Shown here: in pieces, positions 34,702-42,403 of the stretch | Layout of the letters: the number at the start of each line of letters is the position of its first letter | Position numbering within the stretch: the first letter of the stretch is position 1 | Source of the DNA: JARYLZ01 sp964388275 | GTDB lineage: Bacteria; Bacteroidota; Ignavibacteria; SZUA-365 | DNA length: 64,000 bases | Reading direction: 5' to 3' | NCBI GenBank assembly: GCA_964388275.1 | Contig: CAYLZD010000005.1 | Span: forward strand, 118,683-182,682 | Translations under genes and position numbers: made by a program | Notes under the pieces: generated by a model | What the model was told of the DNA's origin: nothing | What the model saw: the letters and a program-made list of their open reading frames with translations, nothing else | Database searches by the model: none

Positions 34702-35616
34702 ATGTTGCTGCTGCTGACCACCTTCACCTACGGGCTCGTCCTCTCGCTTCTGGCGCTGGGAGTTTTCATCAGCTACAGGATCTTCGACGTGCCGGATCTT
34801 ACCACCGACGGATCCTTCGCCACGGGCGCCGCGATATCCCTCTCGTGCATAGTATCAGGGATGCATCCGGCGCCGGCGATACTGCTCGGCGCCGCCGGAG
34901 GCGTCGCGGCGGGTTCGCTTACGGGACTGCTGCACGCGCGGCTGGGAATCAACAAGCTGCTCAGCGGCATAATCATGATGACCGCCTTGTATTCGGTCAA
35001 TCTGCACATAATGGGCGCCAGCGCGGTGGTTCTGGTGGATGAGCCGTCGTTGCGGACGATCGCCGAGGAGCTCGAGGCTGCCGTTTTCCCGGCCTCCATG
35101 TCGCTGGCGCTGGAAAACGCGGTACTGCCCGGAGACGAAATAATCATGCTAGCGATCACGCTGGTCACCGCGCTGACCGCCGCCTGGCTGCTGCACCGCT
35201 TCTTTCAGACGCATCTCGGGCTCGCGGTCAGGTCTTCCGGCGAGAATCCGCGCATGTCCCGGGCGCTCGGCGTCAACGCCGGCGCCACAGTAGTCATCGG
35301 TCTCGCGGCCGCCAACGGTCTCACGGCCCTTTCGGGAGCGATCTGGGCGCAACTTCAGGGCTCGACGGATGCGCAGATCGGCATCGGAATGATTGTCAAC
35401 GGCCTCACCAGCGTGATAGTAGGGCAGGCATTGGCCGGAAAGTCGCGTTTCGGAGTGCAGATCTTATGCGTGATCGCCGGCTGCGTGCTGATCCGCCTGT
35501 TGATCACGGGTCTTTTCGCTCTGGGAGTACCGTCGACGGACTTCAAGATAATCAACGCGGTTTTTCTCGCTCTCGCGCTGGCCCTGCCTCGATTGATGAG
35601 GAGAAACAGGGGATGA
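34702..35616 (+). CDS. ABC transporter permease (branched-chain/TrpY-type, BPD_transp_2)
   Basis: 304 residues with 8-9 transmembrane helices. LALGVFISYRIFDVPDLTTDGSFATGAAIS at the N-terminus and LNKLL-like INKLLSGIIMMTALYSVNLHIMG are hallmarks of the permease that pairs with ABC_sub_bind proteins; AVRSSGENPRMSRALGVNAGATVVIGLAAANGLTALSGA is the cytoplasmic coupling loop. It should form the inner-membrane channel for the lipoprotein's ligand. AGAGGGGGCC precedes the ATG. The stop overlaps the ATPase start by ATGA. Confidence 0.93.
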   Translation: MLLLLTTFTYGLVLSLLALGVFISYRIFDVPDLTTDGSFATGAAISLSCIVSGMHPAPAILLGAAGGVAAGSLTGLLHARLGINKLLSGIIMMTALYSVNLHIMGASAVVLVDEPSLRTIAEELEAAVFPASMSLALENAVLPGDEIIMLAITLVTALTAAWLLHRFFQTHLGLAVRSSGENPRMSRALGVNAGATVVIGLAAANGLTALSGAIWAQLQGSTDAQIGIGMIVNGLTSVIVGQALAGKSRFGVQILCVIAGCVLIRLLITGLFALGVPSTDFKIINAVFLALALALPRLMRRNRG

Positions 35617-36476
35617 GCGGCCAGGCGGAAAAGGGAAAAACCGAGATCAGCGCGTCCCCTTCCATGCTGCTTCTGAGGAACGTGAACGCGTATTTCAACC
35701 GCGGACTCAACACCGAGGCGCACGTCCTCCGGGACGTTTCGCTGGAAGTCGCTGCTGGCGAGTTTGTGATCGTGGTCGGTTCCAACGGATCCGGCAAGAC
35801 GACATTGCTGAACATCATCGCCGGCGGACACCCTGCGGAGACCGGCACGCTCACACTCGACGGAAAGGACATCACGACCCGGCCGGAACATCGCCGTGCT
35901 GCCATGATCGGGCGCGTCTTCCAGGATCCTTTCACCGGCACGGCGGCCGGCCTGACTATCGCGGAAAACTTCGCCGTGGCTTCCAGACGAGGATTGAGCA
36001 GGGGACCGGGCAAGGCATTGAGCTCGTCATTCCGGGACGAGATCATCAAGCGCAGCCGGGCTCTCGGTCTCGAGGTGGAGAATCGCCTCGATACCCCGAT
36101 CGGCGTCTTGTCCGGCGGTCAGCGGCAAGCCCTGACGCTGCTGATGGCCGCATGGAATGCTCCGAAGCTGCTGCTGCTCGACGAGCATACATCGGCTCTG
36201 GATCCCAAAAGCGCAGAAATGGTAATCCGTCTGAGCCGTGATATCGTTTCAGGGCATGGAATCACAACGCTGATGGTGACGCACTCCCTGCAGGAAGCCG
36301 TGAATCTCGGCGATCGTCTCATCATGATGCATCGCGGCAGGATAGTGCGCGATATTCCGAGGGACGAGAAGCGTCACGTGCGCGCTTACGAAATCGAGAA
36401 CTGGTTCGAGGAATTGCGCCAGATCGACCGCATGGACGAATCCGCAGCCGACTTTCTCCGGCAGGCGTACCTTTGA
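35613..36476 (+). CDS. ABC transporter ATP-binding protein (TrpZ-type)
   Basis: 287 residues from the ATG at 35613, which overlaps the permease stop; GAGGAGAAACAGGGG lies just upstream. Walker A GSNGSGKTT, ABC signature LSGGQRQAL, Walker B LLLLDEHTSALDP and the switch His in VTHSLQEA are all intact, so it is an active importer ATPase. The N-terminal 20 residues are an extra charged leader. It is followed 22 bp later by the RsbW-like kinase gene, the last member of the run. Confidence 0.95.
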   Translation: MSGQAEKGKTEISASPSMLLLRNVNAYFNRGLNTEAHVLRDVSLEVAAGEFVIVVGSNGSGKTTLLNIIAGGHPAETGTLTLDGKDITTRPEHRRAAMIGRVFQDPFTGTAAGLTIAENFAVASRRGLSRGPGKALSSSFRDEIIKRSRALGLEVENRLDTPIGVLSGGQRQALTLLMAAWNAPKLLLLDEHTSALDPKSAEMVIRLSRDIVSGHGITTLMVTHSLQEAVNLGDRLIMMHRGRIVRDIPRDEKRHVRAYEIENWFEELRQIDRMDESAADFLRQAYL

Positions 36477-36498
36477 ATGAAAGACGCCGGACGCACCG

Positions 36499-36930
36499 AT
36501 GAGCGAGAACAAAAAAAATACCTGGCTGCTGGAAATCACCAACGATATGGCGGAGATCCCCAGGGTCCACGAGCTAATCCAATCCGTCCGGTGCCATCAC
36601 AGCATTTCCGACGATACCGCGTATTCGATTGCATTGGCTTTGGATGAATTGCTGACGAATACCATCTCATACGGCTATGAAGACGCGCGCCTGCACGAGA
36701 TACGCATACGGCTCGAAGTTGAGGGTCATGTGGTTGCCGTAACCATCGAGGACGACGGCAGTCCGTTCGATCCTCTGACGGCGAGCGAACCCGACGTTCA
36801 GGCGCCGATCGAGGAGAGGAGAATCGGCGGACTCGGCATTTTCCTGGTCCGGCATCTCATGGATGCGATGTCATACGAACGCCGGGAAGCGATGAACATA
36901 CTGCGCATCGAGAAGCGGATCGACTGCTGA
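36499..36930 (+). CDS. RsbW-type anti-sigma factor / serine-protein kinase (HATPase_c_2)
   Basis: 143 residues, the normal length for RsbW/SpoIIAB-like kinases. GHKL motifs: N-box ALDELLTNTISYGY, G1 EDDGSPFDP and G2 GGLGIFLVRHLMD. The family either binds a sigma factor or phosphorylates a STAS antagonist on Ser/Thr. No sigma factor gene lies in the operon, so its partner is unknown; the STAS protein at 33454 is the likely substrate and the PP2C at 31094 its opponent. The ATG has a weak ribosome site. Confidence 0.92.
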   Translation: MSENKKNTWLLEITNDMAEIPRVHELIQSVRCHHSISDDTAYSIALALDELLTNTISYGYEDARLHEIRIRLEVEGHVVAVTIEDDGSPFDPLTASEPDVQAPIEERRIGGLGIFLVRHLMDAMSYERREAMNILRIEKRIDC

Positions 36931-37019
36931 AGCGAACAGAAAATTCACACATTGCTTGCCGAACGCTAACATTCCTTCAGCCATATTGGGAGGCGAAAAA
37001 GAAGCGGACGGAATACAGA

Positions 37020-37709
37020 ATGGCAAAAGGCACAGTGCTTGTTGTAGAGGACGAGGATGACATCCTCGAACTGATTTCTTTCAATCTTCTAAAGGACGGG
37101 TATTCCGTCGAGAGGGCCCGCACGGGCGAGGATGCGCTCGCGCGAGCGCGATCGACGACTCCACGGCTGATTGTGCTGGATCTGATGCTGCCCGGCATGG
37201 ACGGCATAGAGGTATGCAGGAATCTGAAAGGCCGCCCGGAGACGGCCTCGATACCGATTGTGATGCTGACCGCCAGGACTGAAGAGGCGGACGTGGTGAC
37301 GGGACTGGAAATCGGGGCTGACGATTACATAACGAAGCCGTTCAGTCCCCGTGTCTTTCTGGCCCGCGTCAAATCCGTTCTGCGCCGCAAAACCTCCGGC
37401 GTTGAGATCGGCAGGGAACTGATAGAGACATCCGATCTGACCATCAACCCTGAAAGGCATGAGGTCTTGGCGGCGGGAAAGAAGATCGAATTGACTGTGA
37501 CGGAATTCCGGCTCCTTCAATTCCTCGCCGGCAGGCCCGGCTGGGTCTTCACGCGCGCACAGATCGTGGACGCGGTTCACGGCGACGCTTACCCGGTTAC
37601 GGATCGCTCGGTCGACGTGCAGATTGTGGGGCTGCGGAAGAAGCTCGGCGCGCACGGAGAGTATATAGAGACTGTGCGTGGAGTGGGATACAGGTTCAAG
37701 GATGTCTGA
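37020..37709 (+). CDS. OmpR/PhoB-family response regulator
   Basis: 229 residues: receiver (1-120, phosphoacceptor D54 in LIVLDLMLPGMDG, KPF switch) and OmpR-type winged helix (about 135-228, LTVTEFRLLQFLAGRPGWVFTRAQI, VDVQIVGLRKKLG, VRGVGYRF). Sits 3 bp ahead of a PhoR-like kinase and upstream of phoU, so PhoB of the phosphate response is the best guess; the pst transporter genes are not in this window, so the name is not certain. An intergenic interval of about 90 bp separates it from the anti-sigma gene and may hold its promoter. Confidence 0.92.
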   Translation: MAKGTVLVVEDEDDILELISFNLLKDGYSVERARTGEDALARARSTTPRLIVLDLMLPGMDGIEVCRNLKGRPETASIPIVMLTARTEEADVVTGLEIGADDYITKPFSPRVFLARVKSVLRRKTSGVEIGRELIETSDLTINPERHEVLAAGKKIELTVTEFRLLQFLAGRPGWVFTRAQIVDAVHGDAYPVTDRSVDVQIVGLRKKLGAHGEYIETVRGVGYRFKDV

Positions 37710-37712
37710 CGG

Positions 37713-39500
37713 ATGGCGCGCAAGAGATTGACAACACAGATACTGCTCGCCCTGGCATTCATCATGGCCGTGATGCTGGCGGCTTTCATCCTTCACAGCA
37801 CGCGTTCGCTCAGACATGTGTATTACGAGGATATCTCGAGCAATCTATTCGCGCGCGCTAATCTCGTCGGAGTCCATTTCGAAGACGCTTTCGCGTCGGG
37901 GGGAGCGGGAGACATACAGTCGATAACGAGGCGTCTGGGAATGATCTCGCGGACCCGGATAACGGTGATAGCCGTCGACGGATCCGTGCTGGGCGAGTCG
38001 GAGCGGGATCAAACCGACATGGAAAATCACATGGACCGCTCCGAAATCATAGGCGCAATTGCCGGCAAGCCCACGGGAAGCATGAGATACAGCCGCTCGC
38101 TGAACAGGAACATGATGTATGCGGCGGTCCCGGTGTTCAACGGGGACAGCGTCAAAGCCGTCGTGCGCGCCGCGATGGCGCTGACCGACATAGATGAAGC
38201 CGTGTCGGCTGTGCAGACCCGCGTGATCATCGGAGGCGTTCTGATTATCCTCCTGTCCTTCGGCTTGGTTTATCTGTACATGCGGAAACTCACCGGTCCG
38301 ATAGCCGACCTCCGCCGAGGCGCCGAGGCCTTCGCGCGGGGCGACCTGTCACATCGGCTGCCGATAGGGCATTCCGACGAAGTCGGCGCCCTGGCCGATG
38401 CCATGACGACGATGGCAAGGGAACTGGACGCCCGGATCAGAACCATACTGGAACAGCGGAACGAGCAGGAAGCAGTGCTTTCAAGCATGGTGGAAGGAGT
38501 GCTCGCGGTGGATCGCGAGGAAAGGGTGATAACCATAAACGACGCGGCAAGGAGGTTTTTCGACGTCATCGCTCGCGAAGTCAAGGGCAAGAGCATACAG
38601 GAAATCGTGCGCCACAAAGCCATACAGGATTTTGCGGCTCAGGCGCTGGTATCCGAGCAGCCCTCCGAGGGATTCATCACGCTTCAGGATGCCGATGAGC
38701 GCGTCCTGCAGGCGCACGGGACCCTGCTCAGAAATGCGTCGGGCGCCGGGATGGGCGCCGTCATTGTTGTTAACGATATCACGCGGTTGCGCAAGCTTGA
38801 AGCGATTCGCAAGGATTTCGTCGCCAATGTGTCGCACGAGCTTAAAACGCCGGTCACCTCGATCAAGGGATTCGTGGAGACGCTCATGGACGGCGCCGCT
38901 GAAGACCCGTCCTCGCTGGAGCGTTTCCTCGGCATCATCGCAAAGGAGGCCGACAGGCTGCACAGCATCATCGAGGACCTCCTGAGCCTGTCCAGGATAG
39001 AGCAGGACAGCGAGCGGAACGGGATTGCGATCGAGGCCGGTCCCATCGCCGGAATCCTCGAAACATCAGCGCAGTCCTGTCGCCGGCTCGCGAAGGAAAA
39101 ATCCATTTCGCTCGAAGTCGATTGCGAGCCCGGCATCATGGCTCTTCGCAACGCGCATCTGCTCGAACAGGCCGTCGGCAATCTCATCGACAACGCGATC
39201 AAGTACAGCGGAGAGGGCACCGTAGTGTCGGTGAGGGCGTGGGCCGAGGGAGAGGAAGCACACATAAGGGTGGCCGACCGGGGCTGTGGAATACCACCGG
39301 AACATCTTCCCAGGATCTTCGAACGCTTTTACAGGGCGGATAAATCGAGAAGCCGGAAAACGGGCAGCAGCGGTCTCGGCCTAGCAATCGTTAAACACAT
39401 AGTGCAGGCTCACGGCGGCCGTATTGCCGTGGAGAGTATTCCGGAATCAGGCAGTATATTTACCATCACGCTGCGGGGAGCATCCGGGCCGGCGGCCTGA
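37713..39500 (+). CDS. PhoR-like membrane sensor histidine kinase
   Basis: 595 residues: TM1 (about 9-28), periplasmic domain, TM2 (about 170-190), HAMP (about 190-245), PAS (about 250-350), HisKA with phosphoacceptor H375 (FVANVSHELKTPV) and HATPase (NLIDNAIKYS, DRGCGIPPE, GLGLAIVKHIV). Cognate of the regulator encoded 3 bp upstream. With PhoU downstream it probably senses phosphate status through the transporter or PhoU. A perfect 8-bp inverted repeat spans its stop codon (39487-39511). Confidence 0.93.
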   Translation: MARKRLTTQILLALAFIMAVMLAAFILHSTRSLRHVYYEDISSNLFARANLVGVHFEDAFASGGAGDIQSITRRLGMISRTRITVIAVDGSVLGESERDQTDMENHMDRSEIIGAIAGKPTGSMRYSRSLNRNMMYAAVPVFNGDSVKAVVRAAMALTDIDEAVSAVQTRVIIGGVLIILLSFGLVYLYMRKLTGPIADLRRGAEAFARGDLSHRLPIGHSDEVGALADAMTTMARELDARIRTILEQRNEQEAVLSSMVEGVLAVDREERVITINDAARRFFDVIAREVKGKSIQEIVRHKAIQDFAAQALVSEQPSEGFITLQDADERVLQAHGTLLRNASGAGMGAVIVVNDITRLRKLEAIRKDFVANVSHELKTPVTSIKGFVETLMDGAAEDPSSLERFLGIIAKEADRLHSIIEDLLSLSRIEQDSERNGIAIEAGPIAGILETSAQSCRRLAKEKSISLEVDCEPGIMALRNAHLLEQAVGNLIDNAIKYSGEGTVVSVRAWAEGEEAHIRVADRGCGIPPEHLPRIFERFYRADKSRSRKTGSSGLGLAIVKHIVQAHGGRIAVESIPESGSIFTITLRGASGPAA

Positions 39501-39511
39501 AGACGCCGGCC
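39487..39511 (+). other. Stem-loop spanning the PhoR-like stop codon
   Basis: GGCCGGCG-N9-CGCCGGCC is a perfect 8-bp stem that includes the TGA of the kinase gene. No T-run follows. It may lower readthrough into phoU or stabilise the upstream message. Confidence 0.4.
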
Positions 39512-39560
39512 GCGAAATAGCGCTCGCAGGCAAGACCGATATTCAAGGAGACGCGACTCT

Positions 39561-40247
39561 ATGTCAATGCATTTTCACAGGGAAATGGAACGCATCAAGA
39601 AACGCGTGCTCGCTCTGAGCGCGATCGTCGAGGAAGATTTGAGGATCGCCATACGATCCGTCCGGCAGAGGGACGTCGATCTCGCAAGAAAGGTGATCGC
39701 CAACGACGACGAGATAGACGCCATGGAAATCGGTGTCGAGGAGGAATGCCTGAAGATTCTCGCGTTGTATCAGCCGGTGGCGAGCGATCTGCGATTCATC
39801 ATCTCGGTGCTGAAGATGAACAACGAACTGGAGCGAATAGGCGACCTCTCGAAAAATATTTCCAAGCGGTCGCTGCGGCTTGCCGCCGCGCCTCCGATCA
39901 CAATTCCTGAACACCTCGACGCGATAGCCGAGAAAACCGTCTCAATGTTGAAAATGAGTCTCGATGCCCTCGTGGAATTGGACGCCCTCCGCGCGCACGA
40001 AGTATGCCTGCTCGACGACGAGGTCGACGCCATCAACAGCAGCATGTTCGCGATAATCAAGGAGGCGTTCCGTCGCGATCCCGATAATATCGATCAGCAT
40101 CTCGACCTGCTGTCGGTCTCGCGTTATTTGGAACGGATAGCGGATCACGCGACCAACATCGCGGAAGACGTGGTTTACCTCGTGCAGGGGAAGATCATCA
40201 GACACGCCGGCAAACCGTCTCGCGAACCGGGGGCCGAAGCCAGTTGA
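39561..40247 (+). CDS. phoU: Phosphate-signalling protein PhoU
   Basis: 228 residues, two PhoU three-helix repeats. Recognised by the opening MSMHFHREMERIKKRVLALSAIVEEDLRIAIRSV, the metal-binding D/E clusters (DDEIDAMEIGVEEECLKIL), LRFIISVLKMNNELERIGDL and the second repeat LDDEVDAINSSMF..YLERIADHATNIAEDVVYL. PhoU links the Pst transporter to PhoR and dampens the Pho response. The downstream deacetylase-like gene begins one base after the stop, so the two are probably co-transcribed. Confidence 0.96.
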   Translation: MSMHFHREMERIKKRVLALSAIVEEDLRIAIRSVRQRDVDLARKVIANDDEIDAMEIGVEEECLKILALYQPVASDLRFIISVLKMNNELERIGDLSKNISKRSLRLAAAPPITIPEHLDAIAEKTVSMLKMSLDALVELDALRAHEVCLLDDEVDAINSSMFAIIKEAFRRDPDNIDQHLDLLSVSRYLERIADHATNIAEDVVYLVQGKIIRHAGKPSREPGAEAS

Positions 40248-40248
40248 A

Positions 40249-41178
40249 ATGACCGGTTTCGTTTACGACCAGGAATACCTGGAGCATGACACCGGATATT
40301 CACATCCGGAAAATTCAAACCGTTTAGCCGCGATAGTATCGCATCTGCATTCGGCGGGACTCCTGGAGGCAATGCGTCCCGTGGAAGCGGTTCAGGCGGA
40401 CGCGGAAAGCATTGCGGCGGCGCACAGCAGGGAGCATATCGATCGCGTGAGCGCCTGGTGCGCGCAGGCGCCGTTCCGGATCGACCTGGATACCCCCGTT
40501 TGCCGGAAATCCCTTGAAATAGCGCTGCTGGCGGCCGGCGGAGTGATGAGCGCCTGCGACGCGGTTCTTGAAGGCGCCGTGCGCAACGCCTTCTGCGCCG
40601 TTCGACCGCCCGGCCATCACGCCGAGCGAGGCAGGGCCATGGGTTTCTGTCTTATCAACAACATCGCGGTCGCTACCGAGCATCTGCGGAAACACGGTCT
40701 CGAACGGATTCTCATAGTCGATTGGGACGTGCATCACGGAAACGGGACGCAGGAAATATTTTTCGAGGACCCGGACGTTCTGTTTTTCAGCGTGCATCAA
40801 TCTCCGCTGTATCCCGGCACGGGCGCGGCGTCGGAACGCGGCGCCGGCGCGGGCGAGGGGGCGACCATCAACGTGCCGCTGGCGCCGGGCTGCGGCGACG
40901 AGCATTTCAAGACGGCGTTCGAGAAAACGCTAATGCCCGCCGCCCGCGCGTTCGATCCGGAATTTGTGCTTGTCTCCGCGGGTTTCGACGCGCACCGCGA
41001 CGACCCGCTCGCCAACCTGAATGTGACGGAAGCCGGCTTCGCATACCTTACGCTGCTGGTGAAGGAAATCGCCGAGACCTGTTGCGAAGGACGCCTGGTG
41101 TCGACTCTGGAGGGCGGGTACAACCTCGACGCCCTGGCGCGCAGCGCGGCCGCCCACGTCAGGGCTCTGTTGTTCTGA
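40249..41178 (+). CDS. Histone-deacetylase-family Zn amidohydrolase
   Basis: 309 residues, the usual size of bacterial class II HDAC-like (acetoin utilisation/AcuC or acetylpolyamine amidohydrolase) proteins. Intact catalytic signature: RPPGHHAERGRAMGFCLINNIAVA with the charge-relay His pair, WDVHHGNGTQEIF with zinc ligands, SVHQSPLYPGTG, SAGFDAHRDDPL with the late zinc-site Asp and the terminal LEGGYNLDALA. It removes acyl groups from amines or protein lysines; the substrate is unknown. Starts 1 bp after phoU. Confidence 0.92.
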   Translation: MTGFVYDQEYLEHDTGYSHPENSNRLAAIVSHLHSAGLLEAMRPVEAVQADAESIAAAHSREHIDRVSAWCAQAPFRIDLDTPVCRKSLEIALLAAGGVMSACDAVLEGAVRNAFCAVRPPGHHAERGRAMGFCLINNIAVATEHLRKHGLERILIVDWDVHHGNGTQEIFFEDPDVLFFSVHQSPLYPGTGAASERGAGAGEGATINVPLAPGCGDEHFKTAFEKTLMPAARAFDPEFVLVSAGFDAHRDDPLANLNVTEAGFAYLTLLVKEIAETCCEGRLVSTLEGGYNLDALARSAAAHVRALLF

Positions 41179-41211
41179 CGGAAACTCGCGGTTCGCGGCA
41201 AGCGCAGGCGG

Positions 41212-42150
41212 ATGAACGCAACCATGAAGGGCCGGCTCGGCGCTACGGGGAATTCGCGGCAGGCGGCCGCGACTCTGTCCGCGGTGTCCGCCATTGCGTT
41301 GTGGTCCACCGTGGCGACGGCCTTCAAGTTGACTCTCGGGGAAATCGAGCCCCTGGCCCTGCTCGCCGTATCTTCCGCCGCGTCGGCGTCGGCGCTGTTC
41401 GCGGTGCTGGCGTTAAGGAAGAACCTGCGCGGACTCCTACGCCTGACGGCGAAGCGGACGGCGAGAGCCGCGCTGCTGGGTCTCCTGAATCCGTTCGCAT
41501 ATTACCTGACGCTTTTCAACGCATACGACATACTGCCGGCCCAGGAGGCCCAGCCGTTGAATTACACATGGCCGCTGACACTGGCCGTCTTTTCGGTCGT
41601 CTTCCTGCGCCAGCGGATCCGTCCGGCGGCGTGGGCAGCCATGGCAGTAAGTTTCGCCGGAGTGCTGGTGATATCGACGCGCGGCGACATAGCAGGTCTG
41701 CGCTTCACGGAGCCTCTCGGCGCAGGCCTGGCTATCGGCAGTTCGGTGATATGGGCGGCATACTGGGTCCTGGCGATGCGGAGCGAAGGCGATCCGGTCA
41801 TGACTCTGTTCTTGAGCATGAGTTTCGGCGCATTTTATTCGTCGATACTGGCGGGGCTGTGCGGGGCGGGACCTGTAACGGCGGCCGGGGCGCTCGGCGC
41901 GGCATACGTCGGCGTATTCGAGATGGGGATAACGTTCGTGCTCTGGCTGCGGGCTTTGCGGCTGTCCGAGAACACCGCTCGCGTGGGCAACCTGGTTTTT
42001 CTCTCTCCCTTCCTATCCCTGCCGATCATTCATCTGGTCGCGGGGGAAGCCGTTTACGGTTCTTCCATAGCCGGCCTTGTTTTGATCGTCGGCGGAATAA
42101 TCCTCCACAAGGCCTTCTCGGCGCCGTCCCGGAAACGAGAGCAGATATAA
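41212..42150 (+). CDS. EamA/DMT-family drug/metabolite exporter
   Basis: 312 residues with ten hydrophobic helices arranged as two EamA repeats (about 15-145 and 165-300). VSAIALWSTVATAFKLTLGEIEPLALLAV is the first helix pair, FAYYLTLFNAYDILPAQEAQPLNYTWPL the loop and MGITFVLWLRALRLSENTARVGNLVFLSPFLSL the second-repeat hallmark. Inner-membrane exporter of small organic compounds; the substrate is unknown. It follows the deacetylase gene by 33 bp. Confidence 0.9.
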   Translation: MNATMKGRLGATGNSRQAAATLSAVSAIALWSTVATAFKLTLGEIEPLALLAVSSAASASALFAVLALRKNLRGLLRLTAKRTARAALLGLLNPFAYYLTLFNAYDILPAQEAQPLNYTWPLTLAVFSVVFLRQRIRPAAWAAMAVSFAGVLVISTRGDIAGLRFTEPLGAGLAIGSSVIWAAYWVLAMRSEGDPVMTLFLSMSFGAFYSSILAGLCGAGPVTAAGALGAAYVGVFEMGITFVLWLRALRLSENTARVGNLVFLSPFLSLPIIHLVAGEAVYGSSIAGLVLIVGGIILHKAFSAPSRKREQI

Positions 42151-42403
42151 TAACTCCGAAATAGGTGTTATCTTGCCGCCACCGCCGGCGCTTGTTTTGC
42201 CGGTGAATCTTCATCATTTTCGGAGTTGCGGTGAGCCTGTCAACGCGCAAACTAAACATGAGACCGATGACGCCGGCGAGCGAGCATGCCGGACAAAGGC
42301 GACAGGCGGCTTCTGTTTCCCGGTCAGTGCCGATCCGCCTTTCCGCGGACGAGGCGACGCGGCGCCGCGCGGCTGAAAATAAAAGCAAGGAGGACGATAC
42401 AGG
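42151..42403 (+). other. Structured intergenic leader before hppA
   Basis: 253 bp with no gene. A 10-bp inverted repeat AACTCCGAAA (42152-42161) / TTTCGGAGTT (42218-42227) encloses a smaller CCGGC-N9-GCCGG hairpin (42185-42203). This could fold into a stem with inner hairpin ahead of the hppA message. I could not match it to a known riboswitch. The hppA ribosome site AAGGAGG is at 42387-42393. The promoter was not pinpointed. Confidence 0.4.

Noticed and set aside
40722..42164. Long plus-strand open frame overlapping the deacetylase and EamA genes
   Set aside because: Runs out of frame through two real genes and reads as Arg/Gly-rich low complexity.
42236..42300. Possible fluoride riboswitch upstream of hppA (a GATGACGCC string near 42270)
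   Set aside because: The required GGCGATG/CCGCC pseudoknot elements and spacing are missing; the string alone is not diagnostic.
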